Virus record (IMG/VR): IMGVR_UViG_3300018080_000138
Span: 1-64,000 of that record
Reading direction: 5' to 3' (one strand)
Source: a virus
DNA: 64,000 bases
Shown piece after piece: positions 44,061-52,166 of this stretch. The stretch's first letter is position 1. Each line of letters starts with the position of its first letter. The notes under the pieces were generated by a model. It had not been told where the DNA came from, searched no databases, and saw only the letters and a program-made list of their open reading frames with translations. Both the position numbers and the translations under genes were made by a program.

Positions 44061-44999
44061 ATGGTACGTGATAATCAGATTGGTTTGCTACAGTTTTGCA
44101 GTGAGCAAAGAAAAATTCTTATACTAAGATCGATAGGTGGTATTGGTGACATTATTAATACACGGCCTTTATTTAAACAGATAGCCGAGTTGTCTAATGG
44201 AAGTGAAATAACTTATGGATTACCGAGGGAATATATCTCATTAGTTATTGATCATCCGTATATTGATGCTGTATTGCCAATAGATTTAATAGATCAGGAT
44301 GAGTATGCCTGGGTCGGTGATACAACTAATAAGGCTGGAAATTATGAATATAAGCATTTACCTAATATTAGTTTACATCGGTCAGAGATTTGGGCAAGAT
44401 ATCTTGGATTTAATTTAGAAAACCATGACTATAATATTACCTTTTATAATAATGAAAAAAAATTGCAGGAAGAATTTATTGACGATTATTCTAATAAGGA
44501 GATTTTTATTGGATTAATGACTAAGACATCACATCCATCTAAGGATTGGTTTGATCATAGATGGATTGAACTTATAGATAGAATAAAAAGTGAGTATAAT
44601 AATATACATGTATTTAGGTTTGGTATGAAAAAGCCAAAAATGAGTAATGTTATAGATGTTGATACAAGAGGTAATCTTAGAAAATGGATGTATCTTACTG
44701 CTACAATGAATCTTATTATTACTCCGGCGACGTCCATGTTTTGTCTTGCCAACGCATTACATATACCAACTGTCGCAATTTTTGGCGTCGAAGATGGTCT
44801 TGTTTACGGCAAATATTTTAATGAATGTATTGTAGTAGAAAGAAGGAAAAAGGATGGTATTAAGTGGAGTAGTTGTCCATGTTGGGGCAGTCAGTATTGT
44901 TCTCATAGATTAGTAGATGGGATGGTAGAATGTATGCGGAGTATAACCGTTAATGAGGTATTATCTACACTTAGGAAAAAGTTAGATGCACTTATCTAA
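44061..44999 (+). CDS. glycosyltransferase family 9-like protein
   Basis: I chose ATG 44061; TTG 44052 and GTG 44055 are in frame but poorly placed. The 312-residue product has the GT9 (heptosyltransferase) pattern: KILILRSIGGIGDIINTRPLF, IDAVLPID, a SHPSKDWF segment and the C-terminal donor-site motif LIITPATSMFCLANALHIPTVAIFG. It probably transfers a sugar to a phage or host component. With the next large gene it forms a glycosylation pair. Confidence 0.8.
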   Translation: MVRDNQIGLLQFCSEQRKILILRSIGGIGDIINTRPLFKQIAELSNGSEITYGLPREYISLVIDHPYIDAVLPIDLIDQDEYAWVGDTTNKAGNYEYKHLPNISLHRSEIWARYLGFNLENHDYNITFYNNEKKLQEEFIDDYSNKEIFIGLMTKTSHPSKDWFDHRWIELIDRIKSEYNNIHVFRFGMKKPKMSNVIDVDTRGNLRKWMYLTATMNLIITPATSMFCLANALHIPTVAIFGVEDGLVYGKYFNECIVVERRKKDGIKWSSCPCWGSQYCSHRLVDGMVECMRSITVNEVLSTLRKKLDALI

Positions 45000-45282
45000 G
45001 AATAAAATAAAAAAGATATTGAAGTATAAATCCGGAGATTTATTTGATATAAAAAAATTACAACCTGTGGTATTGGGATTACTTAGAAAAATACGATTTG
45101 AAGGCGATGTTATTGTTTCAAAAGAAGTATTTCTTGAGTGTTCGGTCTGTAATGAAAGTATAGAATTTTTATTAGAATTTTTATGTTATGTATTTGAACT
45201 TGATTTTGTGTTTGAGAAAGAAAATATAAGGATAAAGATAAAAAGTGACAGTAGGACAAATAATAGTAATAGTAAAAAATAA
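44986..45282 (+). CDS. hypothetical protein
   Basis: A 98-residue product overlapping both neighbours (14 bases with the glycosyltransferase, 38 bases with the next gene). It has a basic N-terminus, ECSVCNESIEF in the middle (one CxxC) and a Ser/Asn-rich basic tail. No family is recognised. Confidence 0.5.
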   Translation: MHLSKNKIKKILKYKSGDLFDIKKLQPVVLGLLRKIRFEGDVIVSKEVFLECSVCNESIEFLLEFLCYVFELDFVFEKENIRIKIKSDSRTNNSNSKK

Positions 45283-45448
45283 GGGTAGAGTAAAAGTTAC
45301 TTTTAGGTCGTTAAGAAAATTAGTACCAAATAAACAGGCAACACAGACTGCAAGATCAATTGCGAAAAGGTACAATCTTTTGGTAAGGATAGACATAAAA
45401 GGAAAATTTGTTGTGTTTACAAGTAAAAAACAAAAGAGGAAAGGTTGA
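45245..45448 (+). CDS. small basic protein
   Basis: The start is GTG 45245, inside the previous gene. The 67-residue, very basic product reads like a small winged or helix-turn-helix domain (TFRSLRKLVPNKQATQTARSIAKRYNLLV) with a lysine-rich end. It may bind nucleic acid; the large overlap with the upstream gene lowers confidence. Confidence 0.5.
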   Translation: MTVGQIIVIVKNKGRVKVTFRSLRKLVPNKQATQTARSIAKRYNLLVRIDIKGKFVVFTSKKQKRKG

Positions 45449-45453
45449 GTATA

Positions 45454-46878
45454 ATGTCATTTATTAAATCAGTAGTTACTGATGATATTAAAAAAGTTTT
45501 AGATAAAGTAGTGACAGGAAAAATATTATTAATTTATGGTAAGAATAAAACCATTACCACACAAGCAACTAATATTATATTAGGTAATACATTTGGATTA
45601 TTTGACAAATTTGAAGTAACAGATATTTTCTATAAAGATTTAGAAGGCCATATACAAAAATATGGAAAAGGTGGCTTTGATATTGTTCTAATGCTTGACT
45701 ACGATCCTGATATGGATACAAATAAGATATATTCTCTTTGTATTGCAGGTGGGTATATTGTTATTGCTGTCAATAAGTGTACCATGGTAAATGATTATAG
45801 TATAAAGAAATTTGAGGATGCGCACTGTGAACACTATCCAAAGTATGATTCTTATACCTTTGTTATAAGAAAAAATAAATTTTATACTGATTTATTGGAT
45901 AAAAAGGTTGCGATGATTTGTCCAGTGGATGATCACCCATTGCGAAAGATAGATAGACCAAAAACTCCTGCTCATTCATGGACTGAGTATATAAAGATAG
46001 TACCATTGGACGGGTTTTATGGTGTTCCAAGCCATAGACATTATAATGAACTTAGTAAATATGACATTATAATAGTAGTGTCATTTATTAATTACGCAAG
46101 TTCAATTATATCCATGCTAAAGACATGGTTTCCAGAGAAAAAAATTGGATTATATGCAGATTCCTATTTACTTAGTATGTTTAATGCGGGTGAAGGAAAT
46201 TGGCCTATTGCTGAGTTTTTGCATAATGCTAAGTTTTGTGACTTTTATGCGTATAATAGACCTGATGGTGATAGATTTTGGAAGTCATTTGTTCCCGAGC
46301 ATAGTGATAGATCTGTTTTTTTATCCTTTCCTATAGATGTTGGGTATATTAGAAAGAATTATTGTAGCAAGAATGTTGATAACTCAGTATTTGTTGCTGG
46401 TGATCATTTGTGTTCTTCTTCGGTGGCTTTTGTTGAAAAAAATTCTCCTGGTTCAATTATAAAGATGGTTGATTACCGTATCGGTAACCAACGTCCGCAG
46501 ATAGAACAATTTAAAATACATAAGGAAATTTTTCCTAAAGTATCACAGGATGAGTTTTATAGGATAATTTCAAATAGTAAGTTCTGTGTTTATTTTGATA
46601 CAAAAGGATCAGTTGGTAGAATTCCAAGAGATATGGCTGCACTACGTATTCCTTGTGTTGGATTTTCATGTACAGGTTATCAGCAGCAACTTTTTCCAAG
46701 TATGACGATCGAAAATCTTACGGAACTTGGTAGGTTAGCAAATAGATTACATACCCTGGAAAAGGAAATTATAAGAGAAGATGTATTGAGTGTATCTGAT
46801 AAATGGATAAAGGAATATGATATTGAAGAAAGTATTAAAAGATTTTATAAGTTCGTAGAATTTGTTACTAATTTATAA
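45454..46878 (+). CDS. GT-B glycosyltransferase-like protein
   Basis: I chose ATG 45454 rather than TTG 45445, which sits too close to GAGGAAAGG. The 474-residue product has an N-terminal Rossmann-like part (GKILLIYGKNKT, FDIVLMLDYD) and a C-terminal GT-B part: KIGLYADSY, then a strand FVAGD, and near the end KFCVYFDTKGSVGRIPRDMAALRIPCVGF, the position of the GT4/GT1 donor-binding helix. Probably a glycosyltransferase acting with the GT9-like gene upstream. Confidence 0.65.
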   Translation: MSFIKSVVTDDIKKVLDKVVTGKILLIYGKNKTITTQATNIILGNTFGLFDKFEVTDIFYKDLEGHIQKYGKGGFDIVLMLDYDPDMDTNKIYSLCIAGGYIVIAVNKCTMVNDYSIKKFEDAHCEHYPKYDSYTFVIRKNKFYTDLLDKKVAMICPVDDHPLRKIDRPKTPAHSWTEYIKIVPLDGFYGVPSHRHYNELSKYDIIIVVSFINYASSIISMLKTWFPEKKIGLYADSYLLSMFNAGEGNWPIAEFLHNAKFCDFYAYNRPDGDRFWKSFVPEHSDRSVFLSFPIDVGYIRKNYCSKNVDNSVFVAGDHLCSSSVAFVEKNSPGSIIKMVDYRIGNQRPQIEQFKIHKEIFPKVSQDEFYRIISNSKFCVYFDTKGSVGRIPRDMAALRIPCVGFSCTGYQQQLFPSMTIENLTELGRLANRLHTLEKEIIREDVLSVSDKWIKEYDIEESIKRFYKFVEFVTNL

Positions 46879-46898
46879 CTGAGAGGTAGGAGGTAGGT

Positions 46899-47516
46899 AT
46901 GATACCATTTGATATTAATAGTAGTACATTAGATAATAATAATAAAGATAAGGTAGTTATTGAAGAACCGACAGTATTGGAAGTATCTGGGAATAAAATT
47001 TTCTTTTATTCGGAAATTGATAGGTCATCTATTCTAACCTTAAATAAGACGATAACAAATAAAAGTTCTGGTTATATGGCAGAGCAGGCTGATTACCAAG
47101 CAAATGAACCATATCCGATTTATCTCCATATTAATAGTTATGGTGGTGGTGTGTTTCAAGGATTGGCTGGTATGGATAGGATATTGGCAGTTCGTAAGGA
47201 TACACCAATTAATACAGTAATTGATGGTTGTTGTGCATCTGCAGCGACTCTTTTAAGTATTGTTGGTAGTAAAAGATATATTTATAAGCATGCATTTATG
47301 TTGATCCATCAGTTATCCTCATTTTCATTTGGAAAATATTATGAAATTAAGGATAATATGGATAATCTTGACCGAATTATGGATATATTGAGAGAAATTT
47401 ACTTGGAATATACAAAAATTCCAAAGGAAAAGTTGGAAGAAATCTTAAAGCATGATTTATGGTTTGATGCAAAACAATGCTATGAGTATGGTCTTGTAGA
47501 TGCAGTATTGGGGTAA
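46899..47516 (+). CDS. clpP: ClpP-like serine protease
   Basis: The 205-residue protein has the ClpP core: YLHINSYGGGVFQGLAGMD, the nucleophile in CCASAATLL (S114), H137 in MLIHQLSS and D186 in KHDLWFDA. The catalytic triad is complete. Phage ClpP-like proteins usually mature the capsid, but this gene lies among glycosyltransferase and ligase genes, so it may instead alter host or phage protein turnover. GGTAGGAGG precedes the start. Confidence 0.9.
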   Translation: MIPFDINSSTLDNNNKDKVVIEEPTVLEVSGNKIFFYSEIDRSSILTLNKTITNKSSGYMAEQADYQANEPYPIYLHINSYGGGVFQGLAGMDRILAVRKDTPINTVIDGCCASAATLLSIVGSKRYIYKHAFMLIHQLSSFSFGKYYEIKDNMDNLDRIMDILREIYLEYTKIPKEKLEEILKHDLWFDAKQCYEYGLVDAVLG

Positions 47517-47560
47517 TGACTATAATATTTTATATTTATTTTTAATGTGTTGAAAATAAG

Positions 47561-47569
47561 TGGTATAAT
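47561..47569 (+). promoter_or_regulatory. extended -10 promoter
   Basis: TGGTATAAT at 47561-47569 is a perfect TG-N-TATAAT extended -10 element in the 69-base gap after clpP, upstream of the small zinc gene and RNA ligase. No good -35 is found at 17 bases. Confidence 0.55.
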
Positions 47570-47585
47570 AGTCAAGGGAGGATTG

Positions 47586-47774
47586 ATGAATAGTGATTAT
47601 ATTAGAAAGTGCAAGAGAAAAAAAATATTTTATGATGAACTTGATGCTAAATTGGCCGGCCTTAGAATGTCATTGATACATAAAACTAATCTGAGTAATT
47701 ATGTATGTAAATATTGTGGTAATTGGCATATTGGAAGAAGTGATAAGATAAATTTTTATGGAGGATTAAAATAA
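47586..47774 (+). CDS. small zinc-knuckle protein
   Basis: I chose ATG 47586, after GGGAGGA at 47576-47582. The 62-residue product ends with YVCKYCGNWHIGR, the CxxCGxWHxG pattern common in small phage proteins. Role unknown. It begins a transcription unit after an extended -10 promoter and is followed directly by the RNA ligase gene. Confidence 0.65.
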   Translation: MNSDYIRKCKRKKIFYDELDAKLAGLRMSLIHKTNLSNYVCKYCGNWHIGRSDKINFYGGLK

Positions 47775-47775
47775 T

Positions 47776-48654
47776 ATGTTTATCCCATATCAGGACGTTG
47801 AGAGGTTGGGTAACAGTGAAGTTGAGGGAATTCTCAATGGAAAATGTTATATTTTTCCAAAGTTGGATGGTACATGTTCATCATTGTGGTATAATAATGG
47901 TATACAGGCTGGCAGTAGAAGAAGGCAGTTAAGTATTCATAGTGATAATAGAGGATTTTATAAATCCACCTCTACTAATATTAGATTCATGAAATTGTTT
48001 AAAGAATACCCTAATCTCATGTTATATGGTGAGTGGTTAGTTCTGCATACTATTAAGGATTACCTTGACTCTGCATGGGGAAAGTTTTATGTGTTTGATA
48101 TATTGAAAGTCGGTGCTTCAACACTAACCTATTTGCCATATATTCTATACGAGGATATCCTTGTAAAGTTTGGTATTGATTTTATTCCATGTATTGGTGT
48201 GTTGGTTGACCCAACAATTGATGATGTGAAAAAATATCTTGATAAAAATACATATTTAATGAAGAAGGGGTATGGGGAAGGTATTGTCATTAAAAATTAT
48301 GATTTTGTCAATAGGTATGGAAGGACGACATGGGCAAAATTAGTTAGGGATGAGTATAGTCATGAAAATCGCAGAAAAAAGAAAAAAGTGGATAAGTCCT
48401 TTGTGGAAGAAATGATAGTTGAGAAGTTTGTTTCTCGTCATCTTATCGATAAAGTCTATGCTAAGATATGTAGTGATAATGGTGGGTGGAGTAGTAAATT
48501 TACCCAACAATTGTTGAATACGATATTTTATGATTTAGTGAGGGAAGAATCATGGAATATGGTTAAAAAATTTAAATATCCAACAATTAATTATAAGGTA
48601 TTAAAGGCTGTAACATTTAGTAGGATAAAAGTAATTAAAAAAGAATTGTTTTAA
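47776..48654 (+). CDS. RNA ligase, Rnl2/DraRnl-like nucleotidyltransferase
   Basis: The 292-residue protein has motif I FPKLDGTCSSLW (Lys 29, the adenylation site), motif III-like MLYGEWL, motif IIIa FDI, motif IV GEGIVIKNYD and motif V TWAKLVRDEY. The C-terminal 90 residues form a helical domain. It would seal nicked RNA, for example tRNAs cut by host anticodon nucleases; DNA or mRNA capping roles are less likely. Confidence 0.87.
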   Translation: MFIPYQDVERLGNSEVEGILNGKCYIFPKLDGTCSSLWYNNGIQAGSRRRQLSIHSDNRGFYKSTSTNIRFMKLFKEYPNLMLYGEWLVLHTIKDYLDSAWGKFYVFDILKVGASTLTYLPYILYEDILVKFGIDFIPCIGVLVDPTIDDVKKYLDKNTYLMKKGYGEGIVIKNYDFVNRYGRTTWAKLVRDEYSHENRRKKKKVDKSFVEEMIVEKFVSRHLIDKVYAKICSDNGGWSSKFTQQLLNTIFYDLVREESWNMVKKFKYPTINYKVLKAVTFSRIKVIKKELF

Positions 48655-48672
48655 TATATAAGGAAATATATT

Positions 48673-48978
48673 GTGGAAAAAGATCAATTTTATTTTTCGT
48701 CATTTTATATTGATGATTTATTGGTGACAGAATGTGAGTTGCATGTTCATTATGATAAGATAAATGCGGAGTATAACCAACAGATTATATTTAAAGGTCG
48801 TGCAGTAAAGCATCCGAGTGATCAATTATATAGGGCATTTGGTAGAAAATTGGCATTGAGGAGAGCAACTGAAAATGCCATGGTTAAAGTTCCTAATTTT
48901 GATAAATGTAGAAGAAAAGCACTTTGGGATAAGTTTTATTCGTATAAATCTAACAAATCTTTATTGAAGAGGAAATGA
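48673..48978 (+). CDS. hypothetical protein
   Basis: The start is GTG 48673, after AAGGAAA at 48660-48666. The 101-residue product has an acidic beta-rich N-terminal half and a basic C-terminal half (GRKLALRRATENAM, then CRRKALWDKFY), an arrangement seen in small phage early proteins. No family is firmly recognised. Confidence 0.55.
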   Translation: MEKDQFYFSSFYIDDLLVTECELHVHYDKINAEYNQQIIFKGRAVKHPSDQLYRAFGRKLALRRATENAMVKVPNFDKCRRKALWDKFYSYKSNKSLLKRK

Positions 48979-49358
48979 TGTTAATACTTGTTCAGAGAGA
49001 GAATTTTGTTGATCCTCAGGGCGCATCATTTACTCCAACTTCATTGAAAGAAAATGATGGGAAGGAAGTATCTATAACAGATAATTTTAATAAGGTTTCT
49101 GTATTTGGAACAGGTAAGTTGAAGGCAATTGGCGAAGGAAAAGGTTTATATATAGATATAGATGATTCGTTGGCCGGTACATTATTTGGATCCATGCCAA
49201 TTGGATTTATGACTAATGTAAATGACATACAGAATGTTGATGGACGAAGAGTTTTTACGTCAATAGATGTTACTGAAGTTGCCTGCATAAAAAATCCCGT
49301 AGATGATACATTACCAAAAATTGAAGATATATTGGACATGGAAATGGTGAAAAAATGA
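48975..49358 (+). CDS. hypothetical protein
   Basis: The gene starts at ATGATG (48975 or 48978), overlapping the previous stop. The 127-residue product is beta-rich with acidic patches (GLYIDIDDSLAGTLFG, VFTSIDVTEVACI) and an acidic C-terminus. No family is recognised. Confidence 0.55.
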   Translation: MMLILVQRENFVDPQGASFTPTSLKENDGKEVSITDNFNKVSVFGTGKLKAIGEGKGLYIDIDDSLAGTLFGSMPIGFMTNVNDIQNVDGRRVFTSIDVTEVACIKNPVDDTLPKIEDILDMEMVKK

Positions 49359-49558
49359 GTGATTGGAAATTAGTTGAAGAGAGTTTACCACCAGTAATAG
49401 AAGGATTTCCTTTTTCCCAGATGAGTATCCGGGTATTTGTAAAGGATGGTAATAATTATACATCTGGTTTTTACATGTATAGGTTTAATAAATGGTATGG
49501 TATTAATACAAATGATGAGTTATCCAATGTTAAGTGTTGGATGTTTATCCCCGAATAA
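49355..49558 (+). CDS. DUF551-like small protein
   Basis: The 67-residue product follows the DUF551 pattern: WKLVEESLPP at the start, a strand RVFVKDGNNY, a G-F-Y segment and the ending W-M-F-I-P-E. Family members are common in phages, with unknown function. It overlaps the previous gene by 4 bases. Confidence 0.65.
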   Translation: MSDWKLVEESLPPVIEGFPFSQMSIRVFVKDGNNYTSGFYMYRFNKWYGINTNDELSNVKCWMFIPE

Positions 49559-49576
49559 AATTATAGAGAGGATAGG

Positions 49577-49849
49577 ATGTTTACACATGTAGAACGTAAC
49601 GAAATAGGTTATAGGAATACTATTCATATAAGTCATTTACACAGGTATATTTCAGCGTATGAAACATGTAAATATACTATAGATGAACTTATTAATAGCA
49701 TTGAGAATGCATTAGTTGAGGCAGAAAAAACAAAAAAAACAGTGATAGTTGATCAAGATGGTGAGTTTTGCTTTCATGTATCTCCAGTTGGTTATATTAC
49801 ATTAATGATACCTTGGAAAATGTTTACTGTAGTAAGGGATAAGAAATGA
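49577..49849 (+). CDS. hypothetical protein
   Basis: A 90-residue product with AGAGAGGATAGG upstream. It has a His-rich start (HISHLHRY), a helical middle (TIDELINSIENALVEAEKTKK) and a strand-rich end. No family is recognised. Confidence 0.5.
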   Translation: MFTHVERNEIGYRNTIHISHLHRYISAYETCKYTIDELINSIENALVEAEKTKKTVIVDQDGEFCFHVSPVGYITLMIPWKMFTVVRDKK

Positions 49850-49929
49850 TAAAGATTCCTGTTAAATACAAAAAGGATGCATGGGCTGTTTTGAAAGATA
49901 AGGGAGTTGTGGTAGAATGGACAGAGTAG
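49846..49929 (+). CDS. 27-residue remnant related to zinc-finger family
   Basis: A short frame overlapping the previous stop: it starts MIKIPVKYKKDAW, like the N-termini of the family members at 24337 and 57139 (KIPI-x-x-K), and ends VVEWTE, like their EWxx ends, with the Cys-rich middle missing. It reads as an internally deleted paralogue. A functional micro-protein cannot be excluded. The 63 bases after it hold nothing recognisable. Confidence 0.4.
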   Translation: MIKIPVKYKKDAWAVLKDKGVVVEWTE

Positions 49930-49992
49930 GCAGCTTTTATCTCTGACATTAAAAAGAATATGTAAATCGATTATTTTTGGATTGATAAAATA

Positions 49993-50190
49993 ATGAGAGT
50001 AATAATAGATTTAGAAATTGAAACACCTGATTATGAAGGCGTAAAATTTATGGTAGAAATTAATAAACTTCTTTCAGATATACGGAAAGATATGGGGGAT
50101 AATGAGAAGAATTTACGTTTGGTAAAGTTTAAAATGCGCGATAAATATGGCGATTTATCTGATAGTAGAGATTTTGAATGGACAGAATAG
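49993..50190 (+). CDS. hypothetical protein
   Basis: A 65-residue product with a strand VIIDLEIETPD at the start, a helical charged middle and the ending RDFEWTE, close to the end of the preceding micro-ORF (WTE). No family is recognised and the ribosome site is weak. Confidence 0.45.
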   Translation: MRVIIDLEIETPDYEGVKFMVEINKLLSDIRKDMGDNEKNLRLVKFKMRDKYGDLSDSRDFEWTE

Positions 50191-50203
50191 ATTGGAGGAT
50201 TAG

Positions 50204-50536
50204 ATGACTACCTTCTTATTGGGTATGAGTATTGGATTTTTGTTAGTTTGTTTGCTGATTAGAAGATGGGTAAAAGTGGAGGATTTAATAGACACTGCAA
50301 TCAAATCTTTTGTGGTTTTGTTGATAACAAAGTTATTTTATTTTATAGTTTTTGGTTTGACTATATACCATTTTGAGCACCTTCAAAAGTTGAATACTGA
50401 TGATAGTCGCCCAAAAGTAAATCAGGAGTATTTTGAGGGGGTTAGAGATACGGTGGATATTTTGAAGAATTTGAATTCTACTTGGTGGTTTGGTGATTTA
50501 GTTCCGGATAGAGTTGATAAACTTGAACTATGGTGA
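50204..50536 (+). CDS. small membrane protein
   Basis: TTGGAGG precedes ATG 50204. The 110-residue product has two transmembrane helices (residues about 3-19 and 36-55) and a soluble acidic C-terminal half. No family is recognised; a membrane role is likely. Confidence 0.6.
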   Translation: MTTFLLGMSIGFLLVCLLIRRWVKVEDLIDTAIKSFVVLLITKLFYFIVFGLTIYHFEHLQKLNTDDSRPKVNQEYFEGVRDTVDILKNLNSTWWFGDLVPDRVDKLELW

Positions 50537-50563
50537 GGTTATAGAAAATAGTAGGGGTACTTT

Positions 50564-50767
50564 GTGAAATTGAATATAAGCATAGAAATAGATGACTTAG
50601 ATGATCGAACCTGTGGTGAGCATTGTCCATTTTTGCAGGATGATGAGTGTTTACTTTTTTCCTGTGATTTAGAAGAAACTATCTTACCTAAGAATCATGT
50701 TTGGCAAGATGGTGTTAGTCCAACCAGGCAGAGAACTTATCGATGTTTAACATTTGGAGTAGAGTAA
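50564..50767 (+). CDS. small Cys-rich protein
   Basis: The start is GTG 50564 with AGGGG at 50553-50557. The 67-residue product has CGEHCPF, DECLLFSC and RCLTFG, six Cys in all, with the CPF element also present in the zinc-finger family. It probably binds zinc. It ends at the first base of the next gene start. Confidence 0.55.
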   Translation: MKLNISIEIDDLDDRTCGEHCPFLQDDECLLFSCDLEETILPKNHVWQDGVSPTRQRTYRCLTFGVE

Positions 50768-51204
50768 TGTATAAGATTCCAATTTATTTTAGAAGCAAGT
50801 TAAAAAGAAGGTTTAATGAGAATTTATTAATCTATACAGAGGGTGTAGTTAGGCGGATTGATGGACAATGTCCTTTATGTAAGGTTTATCGTAAGTTAGG
50901 ATATTGTCAATTATGCCCATTTGTTACTGGGCATAATTGTGCGCATTTTGTAGTTGCTAATGTAAAGAAGGATTATACTGATGGTAAGATATTAATTAAA
51001 CTTAACCTTGATGGATTTTCCATTCCAAATGCTTCTATGGAAGAAGGGAAAAAGATGATAATAAGTTTGAAGAAAAATGCAAAGAAGCAAATTAGATGGA
51101 CATTTGGTAGAGAGTCACTAAGATTATATTTTAAGGATTTTGTAAGTTTTGTAGAAAAACTTATGGATTGGATAAGTTATGATATACCGGCACGTTATAC
51201 GTAG
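50767..51204 (+). CDS. zinc-finger protein of the paralogous family (copy 2)
   Basis: I chose ATG 50767, overlapping the previous stop. The 145-residue product has YKIPIYFRSKLKRRFNE at the start, then CPLC, YCQLCPF and TGHNCAHF, the Cys pattern shared with 24337, 57139 and 60820, and a long helical C-terminal extension not present in the others. Role unknown. Confidence 0.6.
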   Translation: MYKIPIYFRSKLKRRFNENLLIYTEGVVRRIDGQCPLCKVYRKLGYCQLCPFVTGHNCAHFVVANVKKDYTDGKILIKLNLDGFSIPNASMEEGKKMIISLKKNAKKQIRWTFGRESLRLYFKDFVSFVEKLMDWISYDIPARYT

Positions 51205-51317
51205 TTTAGTATATATATAACAATGAATTAAAGTAAAAAAAAAATGATTAGGCACTAAGATATTGATTTGTATTTATTCCTATTCTTATACAAGATAGTT
51301 TTAGGTCGTTCATTAAC
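51205..51317 (+). other. start of non-coding region, no feature seen
   Basis: AT-rich sequence after the last gene of the 48-51 kb block. I find no open frame with a ribosome site, no terminator and no RNA gene here; it leads into the inverted repeat at 51318-51401. Confidence 0.5.
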
Positions 51318-51401
51318 ATGACCCGGAAAATTTAATAGAAATCGGACAGTAGTATTAATGTAAATTGAGACATTAGTACACTAAGAATATTTCCGGGTCA
51401 T
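51318..51401 (+). repeat. 12-bp perfect inverted repeat with nested stem
   Basis: ATGACCCGGAAA at 51318-51329 is the exact reverse complement of TTTCCGGGTCAT at 51390-51401, with a 60-base loop. Inside it, GTATTAATGT and ACATTAGTAC can form a second stem with one wobble. The GC-rich arms stand out in this AT-rich genome. It may be a structured RNA, an origin element or a protein-binding site. Confidence 0.75.
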
Positions 51402-51469
51402 ACTATTATAGTGCATCTAATAGTAGTTGGATGGTAAAGAAAGTTAACGGTAAACATAGCGAGTAGTCA

Positions 51470-51649
51470 ATGCTGATCAAAGTAAAGAATTTTTTATACA
51501 TAATTAAAATGTATTGTAAAAATGAGTGTATTGAGTATATCCATGTAAAGGAAATTTTAGTGGATGCTATACGTTTTGTTTTTAGGTCTCCTGTACAAGA
51601 TAGATTGTTACGTTATCAAAGAAGGAATATAAGATCACCTGGTAGATAG
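51470..51649 (+). CDS. small basic hypothetical protein
   Basis: A 59-residue frame from ATG 51470 to TAG 51647-51649 with protein-like composition (CIEYIHVKEILVDAIRFVF, then a basic C-terminus with several Arg). The ribosome site is weak (AGCGAG). It is the most convincing coding frame in the 51.2-53.0 kb stretch; function unknown. Confidence 0.4.
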   Translation: MLIKVKNFLYIIKMYCKNECIEYIHVKEILVDAIRFVFRSPVQDRLLRYQRRNIRSPGR

Positions 51650-51716
51650 GGATATGGATAAGATTTATAAAAATAGAATTGGTAGAGTACCAGTCGATAT
51701 AGAGAATTAAACAGAT

Positions 51717-51787
51717 AAATAGTCAGTTGGTAGCCCATTAAAAAATTAAGGTATAGTGATGGTGCACCGGCTGGCTATTTTTTATTT
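51717..51787 (+). terminator. long stem-loop terminator
   Basis: AAATAGTCAGTTGGT at 51717-51731 pairs along its whole 15 bases with ACCGGCTGGCTATTT at 51766-51780 (three G-T pairs), followed by a T run from 51778 to 51787 broken by one A. It looks like a Rho-independent terminator with a large 34-base loop, or a stable small RNA 3' end. Confidence 0.7.
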
Positions 51788-51864
51788 ATACCTGGCCCGA
51801 TGGTTAGTAATGGTAAAGTAAAAGTAAAGTTAGAAAATAATGTATAAGAAGAAAGGAAATAGGA

Positions 51865-51948
51865 ATGAGTAAGTGTAAGATAAATAAAACAAGTAAAAGT
51901 ATAGATAAAAAAACCAAGATTACCAAGCATAGCAGTCATAGGATATAG
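51865..51948 (+). CDS. possible 27-residue basic peptide
   Basis: GAAAGGAAATAGGA precedes ATG 51865 and the frame runs to TAG 51946-51948. The peptide is Lys- and Ser-rich with one Cys and no recognisable domain. The good ribosome site is the only support. Confidence 0.25.
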   Translation: MSKCKINKTSKSIDKKTKITKHSSHRI

Positions 51949-51965
51949 GAGTAACAGACAGAGAC

Positions 51966-52166
51966 ATGGTGAGGAGGGGGAAAAAGCCAACCGCGTTTAC
52001 CTGGGGGCGGCGGTTAATCGAGTTATCAGTAATCTTTCCTACTCAGCATCATACTATCCTACCAAGTATTAAACCAGAGATAGCAAAGAAAATACTTACC
52101 CCGCATATTAATGTAAAAGATCAGGTAAGACAAATAAACCAAATAGGTACTGCAACTTTACCATAG
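51966..52166 (+). CDS. possible small protein in a locally GC-rich segment
   Basis: A 66-residue frame starts at ATG 51966. Its first 20 codons are unusually GC-rich for this genome (around 51975-52018, including AACCGC paired with GCGGTT as a small stem). The product is Pro- and Ile-rich. No ribosome site is evident, so coding is uncertain and the stem may be the true feature. Confidence 0.3.
   Translation: MVRRGKKPTAFTWGRRLIELSVIFPTQHHTILPSIKPEIAKKILTPHINVKDQVRQINQIGTATLP

Noticed and set aside
47550-47569. TTGAAA at 47550 as a -35 box for the 47564 TATAAT
   Set aside because: The spacing is only 8 bases; the extended -10 explains the site better.
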